A model generated the notes under the pieces. It was not told the DNA's origin. It saw only the letters and a program-made list of their open reading frames with translations, and searched no databases. DNA of 24,149 bases from a virus, in the IMG/VR virus record IMGVR_UViG_3300042503_002058, positions 1 through 24,149 of that record. One strand, 5' to 3'. Below are positions 8,355-15,285 of the stretch, one piece after another. The position numbers and the translations under genes were made by a program. Every line of letters starts with the position of its first letter. The stretch's first letter is position 1.

Positions 8355-8732
8355 TTAATTACTTTGTGTATTTAATTGTTCAATAGATGTTTCAAAAAAT
8401 TCTATCTCTCTAACCGAACATTCTAACCTATCCGCAATATTTCTAATATCATCAATATTATCTTCAGCTTCTTTGTTTTTCTTTTTAATATAGTTGATTC
8501 GTCCTCCATGTTTAGGTAAAACTTTGTGGTAAAAAGAACCAAAATCAAAACTTTTTAAAACTTTCCCCCATCGGTTGCTGGTAGAATTTACTATTAAACA
8601 CATTTGAGGATTTGCCATTGATATCCATCTATTCAATAAAAAATATGATGGTTCATATTCTTTTGGTTTGTCTTTTCTGTTTTTTAAAACCCAATTCAAA
8701 AAATCAAAAAGTCTAGAATCTTTGTTTTTCAT
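8355..8732 (-). CDS. gp62: Clamp-loader small subunit, gp62-like
   Basis: The 125-residue product resembles the small clamp-loader subunits of environmental T4-type phages. RLFDFLNWVLKNRKDKP (7-23) leads into YEPSYFLLNRWISMANPQMCLIVN (26-49), the conserved block with PF/YxxNRxxS. A helical end follows, DIRNIADRLECSVREIEFFETSIEQL (95-120), like the lae-l-vs-reve segment. In T4, gp62 pairs with gp44 to load sliding clamp gp45. T4 gp62 is about 187 residues, so this is a short form like those in marine relatives. Its start overlaps the glycosyltransferase stop as ATGA. No gp44 or gp45 is visible here, so the call rests on the motif pattern. Confidence 0.65.
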   Translation of the reverse strand: MKNKDSRLFDFLNWVLKNRKDKPKEYEPSYFLLNRWISMANPQMCLIVNSTSNRWGKVLKSFDFGSFYHKVLPKHGGRINYIKKKNKEAEDNIDDIRNIADRLECSVREIEFFETSIEQLNTQSN

Positions 8733-9412
8733 TTAATATATTTTTTTTTAAAAATTTCCGAGCTTTTTTTCCAAGACTCACTATTCATACTATCTCCTAA
8801 ACCATAGTGAGTAACTTTAATCGGATAAACTCCCATTTTCAATTTATTTTGATTTGCTCTAATACAAAAACTCATATCATAATGATGAAAATCAAAACTT
8901 TCATCAAATTTTGTATTTGTTTCTAACAATCTTTTTACATTTACAGCAATAAAAAGACCATCAATTATAAGTGCTCTGGAATTTGAAGGACCAAAAACGG
9001 TTGTCCACGAATTTTTATCTTTTGAATGTGCAACTTCTCCTACCATATCTTCTCTGTTGCACATAAGATGCCAAGCCATTATAGGACTAGAAAGGTTACA
9101 CTTTTTCGAACCTGCTAATCCAACAATATCGTATTTTTCAAATGCTATTGTTAGTTTTTCTTCCCAAAACAAGTCATCTATTATTACATCATCATGCACA
9201 AAAATAATTTTTTCATCTTTATGTTTTTCGTTAATAAACTGATTATAAACTTTTGGCAATCCTTCTTTATTTTCAAAAATAACAGTGTATTTGATATTTT
9301 TTAATGTGGTCATTTTATCTATAAATAAAGCCATTTGACTTTTTTCTCTAAAATCGTCACCACATTTAGGTGTTGCAATAACAAAATGGTAATTATTTGA
9401 AGATTCAGACAT
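8729..9412 (-). CDS. GT-A glycosyltransferase (family-2-like)
   Basis: This encodes 227 residues from the ATG at 9412 (MSESSNNYHFVIATPK). A longer frame to 9466 adds a hydrophobic stretch but would overlap the divergent gene, so I prefer the internal ATG. The fold markers are a nucleotide-sugar entry strand (YHFVIATPKCGDDF), an HDD metal-binding motif at 73-75 in IIFVHDDVIIDD, then DIVGLAGSKKC, GEVAHSKDKN, a DGLFIAV block (151-157) and FHHYDMSFCIRA. This resembles bacterial glycosyltransferases of the PF13712 type. The acceptor could be phage DNA, phage proteins or host surface sugars. It heads the minus-strand operon through the gp62-like and GroES-like genes. Confidence 0.75.
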   Translation of the reverse strand: MSESSNNYHFVIATPKCGDDFREKSQMALFIDKMTTLKNIKYTVIFENKEGLPKVYNQFINEKHKDEKIIFVHDDVIIDDLFWEEKLTIAFEKYDIVGLAGSKKCNLSSPIMAWHLMCNREDMVGEVAHSKDKNSWTTVFGPSNSRALIIDGLFIAVNVKRLLETNTKFDESFDFHHYDMSFCIRANQNKLKMGVYPIKVTHYGLGDSMNSESWKKSSEIFKKKYIK

Positions 9413-9433
9413 AGATAAGAGTAAATATATCAT
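9406..9433 (+). promoter_or_regulatory. Possible sigma70-like promoter, CAGACA-N16-TATCAT
   Basis: CAGACA (9406-9411) and TATCAT (9428-9433) are 16 nt apart, and TATCAT ends 8 nt before the ATG at 9442. The layout equals that of the primase promoter (16-nt spacer, 8 nt to ATG), which is the main argument, since the -35 match is only four of six. The AT-rich divergent gap may also serve the minus-strand gene. Confidence 0.3.
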
Positions 9434-9441
9434 ATATACAC

Positions 9442-10023
9442 ATGAAAGCAAAGAAAAAAAGTCCAAAAACTACTATTGCAAAAGATTGTTGCTGCCAAAA
9501 AAAAGAAAAAAATCGTATTTTGCAAAATAATATGAGTAAAAAAACTATTGATTTGTCCAGCTACGATCCATTTGCTGCTCGTTTTATTGTTGCTTTGCTT
9601 AAAGAACAAGAAGATATTGTTGCTTCCGAAGAACAACCAAAATCTCCAGAAGAGTTTACTCCAGAAAAGAATCAAGAAGACTTTCAAAACTCTTTAGAAT
9701 CAGAAACTAACCCTGAACAATTCGATGTAGAGGGTACTCCAACTGAAATGACAACTGATACAATCAATTCTATTAGAAGTTGGTCGAGTAAATTGGATGA
9801 TTTTGCTTCATTTTTAAATGATCCTTCGTCTGAATCTTTGCATAAAATTTTAGCTGATGGTGATAGAGCAGGTAGTTTGCTTCGTGGTGTTACTAGAAAA
9901 GCTTCTGATAGCATTACTCGTATTGCTGGTGAAGTAGAAAAGTTAAAAGAAATTCTTAATACCTACATTATCACTGCTCCTAAAAAACTTCGTGATACTG
10001 AACAGCTTAAAGCTGGTGGTTAA
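9442..10023 (+). CDS. Hypothetical T4-type phage protein, plus-strand singleton
   Basis: The product is 193 residues. Residues 1-30 are very basic (MKAKKKSPKTTIAK) with a CCC run. After a second ATG (9532, MSKKTIDLSSYDPFAARF) comes an acidic Glu/Gln/Pro-rich linker (about 60-100), then a helical domain, WSSKLDDFASFLNDPSSESL ... LRGVTRKASDSITRIAGEVEKLKEILNTYI. I recall similar domains in unassigned virion-type proteins of environmental T4-type phages but cannot name a role. I give the longer start because promoter-like boxes sit 8 nt before it; the 9532 ATG (163 residues) is a real alternative. It stands alone on the plus strand and converges on primase, sharing the TTAA stop region. Confidence 0.75.
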   Translation: MKAKKKSPKTTIAKDCCCQKKEKNRILQNNMSKKTIDLSSYDPFAARFIVALLKEQEDIVASEEQPKSPEEFTPEKNQEDFQNSLESETNPEQFDVEGTPTEMTTDTINSIRSWSSKLDDFASFLNDPSSESLHKILADGDRAGSLLRGVTRKASDSITRIAGEVEKLKEILNTYIITAPKKLRDTEQLKAGG

Positions 10024-10976
10024 AAAGTATTTTTGACAAAAATATCATAAGATATTTCGTCTAACTCTTCTAAGATTGCCATTTCGTTTATATCTTTATA
10101 AGGCATTCTGTCTGGCCAATTAAAAACTTTCTCTTTTCTTCTTAAAAGTTGTTCTGTTTTTTCTTTTGCTGCACTATCAAATGCTGGATTATCCAAAACC
10201 CATATTTTTTCATGAAACGGAAATTCGCTTAATTGTGTTTTTTGTAAATCAGATAAAGTAAGTCCTGCTGTACCAACCGAATTTTTAACAAACATAGCAT
10301 CTATTGGACCTTCAAATATAAAAATGTAATTTAAATCATTATCGATTTTATCTATTCCAAATAACGTTTTATCTGCTCCTTCTTTCCCCAAGTATCTAGG
10401 TTCTGTATTATCTAAACTTCTAGTTTGATAGAACGGTATTTTTTTATTACGATCATAGAATGGTATACATAATCTATTTTTGTGATAAAAATCAGTTAAA
10501 GAAATGTATAAAGATGATGGTTTATTAATTGCTGATTCTATCCTTCTATCTTTTACATAAGACAAAGCTTTTTTGAAAAAACTATTGGAACCAAAATACT
10601 TTTGTTGGATCTCATCAAAAATATTGATTGAATCGTGTGGTAAAGTTAAAATGTTTTTAGTATATTTCTTCTTAATTTCAATTTTTTTTGTTACATCTAT
10701 TGAACTTGTTTTTGATTGTATCTCACTAAAAATTTCATCTTTACTTAAACCGCTTGTAATCTGAATCCAAGAATATGCAGACCATGTTTTAGAGCAATTA
10801 AAACAATGAAAAGTATTTGTTTTTGGATAAAAAAACAATCTTTTCTTCTTTCCCAAGCTTTTACCCTCTCGACAAACTGGACAGCCAGCATTATAAGTCC
10901 CATCATGCTTTCTAAAGGTAGGATCTATTGAGTAAGAATAAAACTTACTCAGCACGTATGTTTCTGGAATAACCAT
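10020..10976 (-). CDS. gp61: DNA primase with zinc finger and TOPRIM, gp61-type
   Basis: The 318-residue product starts with a zinc-binding domain: CPVC at 32-35 and CFNC at 58-61 within KTNTFHCFNCSKTWSAYSWI, the DnaG/CHC2-type pattern. The catalytic TOPRIM region follows, with IFIFEGPIDAMFVKN (EGxxDA glutamate motif) and KIWVLDNPAFDSA (acidic pair). In T4, gp61 makes the short RNA primers for lagging-strand synthesis together with helicase gp41. The length fits phage primases. The gene has its own strong-looking promoter and ends within a TTAA shared with the opposing gene. T4-type primase is the best reading; a Toprim primase of another lineage is the alternative. Confidence 0.85.
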   Translation of the reverse strand: MVIPETYVLSKFYSYSIDPTFRKHDGTYNAGCPVCREGKSLGKKKRLFFYPKTNTFHCFNCSKTWSAYSWIQITSGLSKDEIFSEIQSKTSSIDVTKKIEIKKKYTKNILTLPHDSINIFDEIQQKYFGSNSFFKKALSYVKDRRIESAINKPSSLYISLTDFYHKNRLCIPFYDRNKKIPFYQTRSLDNTEPRYLGKEGADKTLFGIDKIDNDLNYIFIFEGPIDAMFVKNSVGTAGLTLSDLQKTQLSEFPFHEKIWVLDNPAFDSAAKEKTEQLLRRKEKVFNWPDRMPYKDINEMAILEELDEISYDIFVKNTF

Positions 10977-10984
10977 CTTTTATG

Positions 10985-11012
10985 ATTATACACGAATAAC
11001 ACAGCCTGACAA
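10985..11012 (-). promoter_or_regulatory. Sigma70-like promoter of primase, TTGTCA-N16-TATAAT
   Basis: On the minus strand TTGTCA (11012-11007) and a perfect TATAAT (10990-10985) are separated by 16 nt in the 43-nt gap upstream of primase. Only 8 nt separate TATAAT from the ATG, so the mRNA would have almost no leader and no room for a Shine-Dalgarno site. Early or middle expression by host RNA polymerase is expected. Confidence 0.55.
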
Positions 11013-11019
11013 GTTTTAA

Positions 11020-11670
11020 TTATGGTTGAATTGTTGCTGGAACTATGTCGGAAATCAAACTTTGGTCTTCTCCATAACATTTTCCTGATTCTGTTATATA
11101 CAATTCAGTCATTTTAATACGTTCCTCTGGACTTCCGAATATTTCAATTATCGCTGGACAATCGTTAGATGGGAAAACTCTTCCATCACCACGATGATAA
11201 GACTCTTGAAATGCTTTAAATATTGTATCAACCTCTTCTCGATAAATTGGATCTGTTTCTCTGGTTCCATTATCTTCAATTTTGATAGGAGATATTTTTG
11301 TTAAAGGGATAAAAAACAAAACATCATATAGTTTTAAAGTTTCTCTAATTAAAATCCTTTGTTGGTCCAAACATTTTTCTGATAATTTGTCATTTAAATG
11401 AAGCCAAGTTGAATATGCCAAAACATCCAACACACAACGATCAAAAATTACAAAATCTTCTTTAGAATATTTTACAATTTCATCAACCAAACAATTCAAA
11501 ATTGCAGTTTGGCTTTCTTCGTTTCCGTCTTTGCTATGGGGCAAATTTTTTTCTTTTAATAACTTTCTATATTCACTATCAACCAAATTATACATTGGCC
11601 ATTTTTTTAAAAAATCTTGTATATAAGTTGTTTTACCTGTGTTTGCGGTTCCAATAACTGCTATTTTCAT
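11020..11670 (-). CDS. P-loop ATPase/kinase, NadR-like AAA family
   Basis: The 216-residue product begins with a Walker A loop, GTANTGKTT (7-15), at the very N-terminus. FVIFDRCVLDVLAYS (73-87) resembles the DRxxxD segment of nucleoside or ribosylnicotinamide kinases. Later come TKISPIKIEDNGTRETDPIYREEV, a likely Arg-containing lid, and a helical end. The layout fits the NadR-like AAA_28 or deoxynucleoside-kinase-type phage proteins, so phosphorylation of a nucleoside or NAD precursor is plausible. The substrate cannot be set from sequence. It overlaps the upstream gene as ATGA and ends 43 nt before primase, so it belongs to the nucleic-acid metabolism group. Confidence 0.7.
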   Translation of the reverse strand: MKIAVIGTANTGKTTYIQDFLKKWPMYNLVDSEYRKLLKEKNLPHSKDGNEESQTAILNCLVDEIVKYSKEDFVIFDRCVLDVLAYSTWLHLNDKLSEKCLDQQRILIRETLKLYDVLFFIPLTKISPIKIEDNGTRETDPIYREEVDTIFKAFQESYHRGDGRVFPSNDCPAIIEIFGSPEERIKMTELYITESGKCYGEDQSLISDIVPATIQP

Positions 11671-11954
11671 ACTAATTCTATTTTTTCCTTTCTGATTTCT
11701 GGGAACATTTTTATAATTTCTTCTGTTTGTTCGTCATTATAATCTACATCTTTACTTTCGTATAAGTAAACATTTTCTAATAAAACATCTGGATAATTTG
11801 TTCTAATTTTTTTAGCAACATCTAACATTTTTGTGTTGTCTTCTTTATACCAATTAGCAACAATATCAACGGATGAACTAAAAAGCAAAGTTTCTAAAAT
11901 CGTTGATAAATCTTCTTTTGATAAAGAATTTAAATTATAAGTTATATTATTCAT
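11667..11954 (-). CDS. Hypothetical protein, 95 residues
   Basis: A small acidic protein (MNNITYNLNSLSKEDLSTILETLLFSSSVDIVANWYK...). It appears mainly helical, with no cysteines or membrane segment. I do not recognise it. It ends with an ATGA overlap into the P-loop kinase-like gene, so the two are likely coupled. A promoter-like pair (TTGATT-N16-TAAAAT) lies 7 nt upstream, and the 44-nt gap before it ends the operon that starts at the lysis genes. Confidence 0.75.
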   Translation of the reverse strand: MNNITYNLNSLSKEDLSTILETLLFSSSVDIVANWYKEDNTKMLDVAKKIRTNYPDVLLENVYLYESKDVDYNDEQTEEIIKMFPEIRKEKIELV

Positions 11955-11961
11955 AATAACT

Positions 11962-11989
11962 ATTTTACTAGTTATTAATAATAAATCAA
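11962..11989 (-). promoter_or_regulatory. Possible sigma70-like promoter, TTGATT-N16-TAAAAT
   Basis: On the minus strand TTGATT (11989-11984) and TAAAAT (11967-11962) are 16 nt apart, and TAAAAT ends 7 nt before the ATG at 11954. Spacer and distance to the start match the primase promoter. The -35 box is weak (four of six). Confidence 0.4.
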
Positions 11990-11998
11990 ATATTAATA

Positions 11999-12358
11999 TT
12001 ATGCAAAGTCGCTATTTGGAACTTTTTGTGGATTTGTATCTACGTTAGTTGGCGATAAAAGTTTTGAAAGTGTATCAACAACTGCTTTTGCTGTTGCATC
12101 ATCAACAACAGGACCAATGCCTCGAATTTCATTTACTACGTCAGTAGCTAATTCTGGATTATCTTTAGAATAAAAAACTTGTAATGCTGTAGCTAATTTT
12201 CTAATGTCATCATTTGATACGATGGGAAGCTCTGATGCTTCTTTTGGGATAGCCATTTCTTCTGGTGTAGCTTCTAGTGGCGAATCTAATTCTTCTTGTT
12301 CAAGAACAATTCCTAATGGTCCACAAGTTTGTTTTAAAAGATCTGAAAATTTACTCAT
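11999..12358 (-). CDS. Hypothetical protein, 119 residues
   Basis: An acidic protein (MSKFSDLLKQTCGPLGIVLEQEELDS...) with a Pro/Glu-rich linker at about 25-45. A helical domain follows, NDDIRKLATALQVFYSKDNPELATDVVNEIRGIGPVVDDATAKAVVDTLSKLL, and a polar tail. No family is recognised. It lies 4 nt after the 83-residue gene at the end of the lysis operon. The helical segment could be a protein-binding domain. The function is unknown. Confidence 0.75.
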   Translation of the reverse strand: MSKFSDLLKQTCGPLGIVLEQEELDSPLEATPEEMAIPKEASELPIVSNDDIRKLATALQVFYSKDNPELATDVVNEIRGIGPVVDDATAKAVVDTLSKLLSPTNVDTNPQKVPNSDFA

Positions 12359-12362
12359 ATGT

Positions 12363-12614
12363 TTATTTACACTTGTTTTTTTGAAAATCGAGAAGTTCTT
12401 TTAATGCATCTTGAAAAGATAATGGAACAACTTCATCTTTAGGTGCTTGTTGTACTTCTTCTTTTGGCATAATGCTACGCATTTTATTGAAAACATCATT
12501 TTCCAGTTGTCTAATTGTTGGATCTTTTTCAATCTGTGGAAAATCTCCACCAACTTGTAACATGCTAACTGGACTTTTTTTAATTTTTGTAGAATATACT
12601 TGTGATAAATCCAT
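12363..12614 (-). CDS. Small hypothetical protein downstream of endolysin
   Basis: This encodes 83 residues from the ATG at 12614 (MDLSQVYSTKIKKSP). The frame stays open to 12716 inside the endolysin gene, but the internal ATG comes 4 nt after the endolysin stop and fits the packing seen elsewhere. The product is polar, with DPTIRQLENDVFNKMRSIMP and a helical C-terminus (SFQDALKELLDFQKNK). No family is recognised. It is co-transcribed with the endolysin by position. Confidence 0.7.
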   Translation of the reverse strand: MDLSQVYSTKIKKSPVSMLQVGGDFPQIEKDPTIRQLENDVFNKMRSIMPKEEVQQAPKDEVVPLSFQDALKELLDFQKNKCK

Positions 12615-12618
12615 TTTT

Positions 12619-13326
12619 TTATAAGAGTGCGGCTTGGAAATGCATCCAATCATAATTTCTAGCTCTTCCCAAGCTAACCCAACCTTCAGATTCAACGATT
12701 TTCCAAAATTCTTCATATTCTGGTTTACTAAATGTTGCTTTTGGTTTAGCCCATTTTAACTGGTTATTATCTGGATCTAAATCAATAGCTGCTCCCCATG
12801 AGTGAATTGACCATGCTGAACCACCGCGCATTTTTCGAACATTTAAACAACCACCAAAATTATCCAATCTAAGTCTGGACACATCTTTTTGGCCATAGCT
12901 TTGTAAAGTTTTTTCAAAAATTGTATATAATGACTTAGCTACTTTTTGATGACAGGTTATTTTACTTAAAGTTGTGTTTTTATCCCATGCAAGCTTTAGT
13001 TTATATGGAACTTCTAATTTAGTTTGATTCTCTCCCACTGGACCATAAAAATTAACCATTGATGTATAACTTTGTTTAGGCCATTTTTGTGATAGAGGAG
13101 TATTTTCACTAATGTTTGTGATGAATTTCCATGTTTTGGGACCAACAACACCATCTGGTTTTAACCCGTTTTTTGTTTGGAATTTTAAAGTTTCTCTTTC
13201 GGTTTCTGGGCCAAATGCACCATCCACATAAGGAATTTTATAACCAGCAGATTGTAAAAACATCTGCCATTGTTTAACATCTTCACCGAAACTGCCTCTT
13301 TCTATTGGTTTTTTGTCACTTGTCAT
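12619..13326 (-). CDS. Endolysin: peptidoglycan-binding domain plus M15 (VanY-like) peptidase
   Basis: The 235-residue product has two domains. Residues about 7-70 form a PG_binding_1 domain (GSFGEDVKQWQMFLQSAGY, VDGAFGPETERETLKFQTKNGLKPDGVVGPKTW). Residues about 105-232 form a D,D-carboxypeptidase / L-alanyl-D-glutamate peptidase-type domain, with the zinc site SIHSWGAAIDLD (His175, Asp182) and WMHF (His229). It would cut the peptide stems of host peptidoglycan at lysis. There is no signal peptide, so it depends on a holin. The ATG at 13326 overlaps the holin-like gene's end by 11 nt. Confidence 0.9.
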   Translation of the reverse strand: MTSDKKPIERGSFGEDVKQWQMFLQSAGYKIPYVDGAFGPETERETLKFQTKNGLKPDGVVGPKTWKFITNISENTPLSQKWPKQSYTSMVNFYGPVGENQTKLEVPYKLKLAWDKNTTLSKITCHQKVAKSLYTIFEKTLQSYGQKDVSRLRLDNFGGCLNVRKMRGGSAWSIHSWGAAIDLDPDNNQLKWAKPKATFSKPEYEEFWKIVESEGWVSLGRARNYDWMHFQAALL

Positions 13327-13798
13327 AACTTAAAGCCCAATCTATAGGAGCATATGAAGGATCGTCTTTATAAATTTCAGCATATTTTATTGTTTGCTCA
13401 GTAATAATTTTTTGATCAATTTTTTCTACACTTTTTATTGTTTGAAAAGATGATTCTGTTGAAGAATCGCTATTATATTTCAAATCAACAACAGCTTGAA
13501 CACCCAAATATGCCGCAATAATAACAGCCAACACTTCAATTGTTTTTGTAAAAATTGTCACATAACCACTTATCAATTCTGTTCCATTTTGTGGAAGTAA
13601 AAATAAGATTGCTACACTTGCAAAATAAAAAAAACACAAACCTAAAAAAGAAGTAAAAACTATAAAGAATTTTCGAGAAGCAAAGTGGTTTGCTTTTCGC
13701 ATTTCTTCTCTTAATTGTAGAGGTGTATTGGGTGGCACTGTACCGCTACTTAAAAAAGCATATACATTTTTAAAGGTATTTGTTATAGAGGTCCACAT
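13316..13798 (-). CDS. Putative holin with two membrane segments
   Basis: The 160-residue product has two hydrophobic segments, about 44-68 (FFIVFTSFLGLCFFYFASVA...) and 78-103 (ending AVIIAAYLGVQAVV). It has a polar N-terminal region of about 43 residues and a charged C-terminal tail of about 55 residues. The tail contains the helical SVEKIDQKIITEQTIKYAEIY. Its place directly before the endolysin, with an 11-nt overlap, makes it the best holin candidate. It is not T4 holin-like (T4 t has one segment and a large periplasmic domain). A membrane anchor for another lysis protein is possible. A TATAAGTA box lies 18 nt upstream. Confidence 0.65.
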   Translation of the reverse strand: MWTSITNTFKNVYAFLSSGTVPPNTPLQLREEMRKANHFASRKFFIVFTSFLGLCFFYFASVAILFLLPQNGTELISGYVTIFTKTIEVLAVIIAAYLGVQAVVDLKYNSDSSTESSFQTIKSVEKIDQKIITEQTIKYAEIYKDDPSYAPIDWALSYDK

Positions 13799-13816
13799 TT
13801 TGAATGTCTTTACTGA

Positions 13817-13824
13817 TACTTATA
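13817..13824 (-). promoter_or_regulatory. Late-promoter-like box TATAAGTA
   Basis: The minus-strand TATAAGTA lies just after the stop of the coiled-coil membrane protein gene and 18 nt before the holin-like ATG at 13798. It is identical to the box before gp15. Confidence 0.3.
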
Positions 13825-14364
13825 TCAGAAAAACATCCAAACAGCACCAAATGCCATGACCGCTCCAGCGATAGGCAAAGCAAAAGCATATGCAGCATAA
13901 ACAGGAGGAACGAGTCTCATACAGTACATTCCAAGCATAGCCCCAAACAATCCTGCAACAATTGCAGCAATATTTTTTAATCGATGATATCTTTTGATGG
14001 TTTTTGTGTATTTGTCCATCCATTCAAATGCTTGATTTTGTTGTTCAATACCCCACTCTTTGAGAAGATCTGCATTTTTTTGAACTTCCAATGTTTTTTC
14101 AAATCCTTTTTTAACTTCTTTATTTGCTTGATCTAAATTATTTTTTAATTTTTGATTTTCTTCTTTAGCAACTTTTAACTCAGTGTTTAGTTCTTTAATA
14201 ACTTCTTTGGCTTGCTGTAAAGACGTTGTAGAAACTTTGTTTGTTACAACAGCCACTGGTGTTGGTTTTGGAACAGGTGTAGCTTTTGGTTTTGGTTTCC
14301 AAAATTGACCAAATGATAAATTACTTAAAGCAAAAAATATAATTAAAAAAATGTATGGTTTCAT
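13825..14364 (-). CDS. Coiled-coil membrane protein of the lysis cassette
   Basis: The 179-residue product starts with a likely cleaved signal (MKPYIFLIIFFALSNLSFGQ). A Pro/Lys-rich linker follows (22-37), then a long heptad-like coiled coil (about 48-120, LNTELKVAKEENQKLKNN...). Two C-terminal hydrophobic segments lie at about 131-149 and 153-178. A secreted coiled coil next to a small lipoprotein, a holin and an endolysin recalls spanin pairs that fuse inner and outer membranes. The two C-terminal membrane segments are unlike classical Rz, so the spanin call is only a hypothesis. The start overlaps the lipoprotein stop as ATGA. Confidence 0.7.
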   Translation of the reverse strand: MKPYIFLIIFFALSNLSFGQFWKPKPKATPVPKPTPVAVVTNKVSTTSLQQAKEVIKELNTELKVAKEENQKLKNNLDQANKEVKKGFEKTLEVQKNADLLKEWGIEQQNQAFEWMDKYTKTIKRYHRLKNIAAIVAGLFGAMLGMYCMRLVPPVYAAYAFALPIAGAVMAFGAVWMFF

Positions 14365-14639
14365 TGGATTGGCTTAATAACTGTTTTATTTTGTGATGAT
14401 GCTTGCTCTTTTTCAATTTGCTCTAATAAGGCGTCGAGTTTTTCTGCAAGAGACAAAGCTTTATTGATACTATTCGCTACTTTTGTGTTTGATTCTCCTG
14501 CTTGGACTAATTCTTCTTTGGTTTCTGTCAAAGATTCTATAACTTGATTTGTTGACACACTTGGAGGTAATACTTTCTTTTTTTCTAAAGAAGAACATCC
14601 AATTATAAGGAGAGACGCGATTATTATAAAATAAATCAT
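14361..14639 (-). CDS. Small lipoprotein with coiled coil, possible o-spanin-like
   Basis: The 92-residue product has a short hydrophobic leader ending in a lipobox (LLIIGCSS, Cys15), so the mature protein would be a lipid-anchored periplasmic peptide of 78 residues. The rest is helical and charged (IESLTETKEELVQAG, INKALSLAEKLDALLEQIEKEQ). A lipoprotein encoded directly before another secreted coiled-coil protein fits a lysis pair and implies a Gram-negative host. A perfect TATAAATA box lies 8 nt before the ATG, so the cassette is probably expressed late. Confidence 0.75.
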   Translation of the reverse strand: MIYFIIIASLLIIGCSSLEKKKVLPPSVSTNQVIESLTETKEELVQAGESNTKVANSINKALSLAEKLDALLEQIEKEQASSQNKTVIKPIQ

Positions 14640-14647
14640 ATGATATA

Positions 14648-14655
14648 TATTTATA
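14648..14655 (-). promoter_or_regulatory. Late promoter box TATAAATA, perfect T4 match
   Basis: The minus-strand TATAAATA ends 8 nt before the lipoprotein ATG at 14639, at the head of the lysis cassette and after a 148-nt gap. It is the only octamer here identical to the T4 late consensus. Late expression of lysis genes is expected. Confidence 0.5.
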
Positions 14656-14787
14656 TCGTTTTTTTATGTTTTCTATGAAATATTAATAATAAACATTATT
14701 TAAATAAATTATATTGTTTTTATTAAATTGAATAAAAAAAGAAATCTTAAAGACGACATCTTATTTTATCCACGACCAACCAGATTG
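14656..14787. other. AT-rich non-coding gap between operons
   Basis: No start-to-stop frame of note is seen here. On the minus strand, after the stop at 14788, a short 4-bp hairpin (AAGA-TGTCG-TCTT) is followed by a T-rich run. It could be a weak terminator for the upstream operon. The stem is too short to call firmly. Confidence 0.3.
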
Positions 14788-15285
14788 TCAAGAGGATAGA
14801 TTCAATTTTTTTAATTTCTTTTGTAAAAATTCTTCATCTTCACCATTTGGAAGCAAACACGGAATATCTTGAAACGAACCTTTTATTCTTTGAAAAAGTC
14901 TAATATCTTCATTTTTATCTTCAAAAAAATTTGGTAAATCTTTTTTACATATTCTTTTGCAAGATTTTATAAACTTTTTAGGATCTTCAAAAAATTGTTC
15001 CCAAATTTTTAAATTTTCATTTTCTCTATAAAAACAAATGAGTGAACAATTAATTTTTTTGGAACATTGTAAAAAACAATCAACATCAGTTTTAATTTTA
15101 TTCTGAAGATATTCTTTTACAATTGATGTTTTAAATTTTACTTTATTATCACCATCAAACAAATTCCATTCGTAAAGATGGTCAACAGTATTTGCTGCCA
15201 ATGATTCCAAGTATTCAAAAACGTCCAATATCAGAATGTTTTCTTTAAGGTAATATATTAGATATTGGTTTTTATTTCTGTTCAT
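14788..15285 (-). CDS. Hypothetical protein, 165 residues
   Basis: The product (MNRNKNQYLIYYLKENILILDVFEYLESLAANTV...) is Lys-, Phe- and Cys-rich, with seven cysteines. These include QCSKKINCSLICFY (about 73-86) and SCKRICKK. A helical middle section contains LKIWEQFFEDPKKFIK. I recognise no family. The start codon at 15285 lies inside the 3' end of the tandem Cys3His gene (14-nt overlap) and within the right arm of a 9-bp hairpin, so translation probably depends on ribosomes finishing the upstream gene. It is the last gene before the 148-nt gap. Confidence 0.75.
   Translation of the reverse strand: MNRNKNQYLIYYLKENILILDVFEYLESLAANTVDHLYEWNLFDGDNKVKFKTSIVKEYLQNKIKTDVDCFLQCSKKINCSLICFYRENENLKIWEQFFEDPKKFIKSCKRICKKDLPNFFEDKNEDIRLFQRIKGSFQDIPCLLPNGEDEEFLQKKLKKLNLSS

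Noticed and set aside
9413-9466. Longer glycosyltransferase start with a hydrophobic N-terminus
   Set aside because: It would overlap the start of the divergent gene at 9442; the ATG at 9412 gives a normal GT-A start strand.
12364-12371. TGTAAATA before the ATG at 12358 as a late box
   Set aside because: It has two mismatches to the consensus, overlaps the stop of the preceding gene and lies inside an operon.
12615-12716. Upstream extension of the 12363-12614 gene into the endolysin frame
   Set aside because: It would overlap the endolysin domain by about 100 nt, while an ATG 4 nt after the endolysin stop fits the local packing.
13820-14023. Cys/Trp-rich minus-strand frame inside the coiled-coil protein gene
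   Set aside because: It lies in another frame of a well-supported signal and membrane protein.
14730-14787. Rho-independent terminator after the stop at 14788
   Set aside because: Only a 4-bp stem precedes the T-rich run, too weak to call as a terminator.
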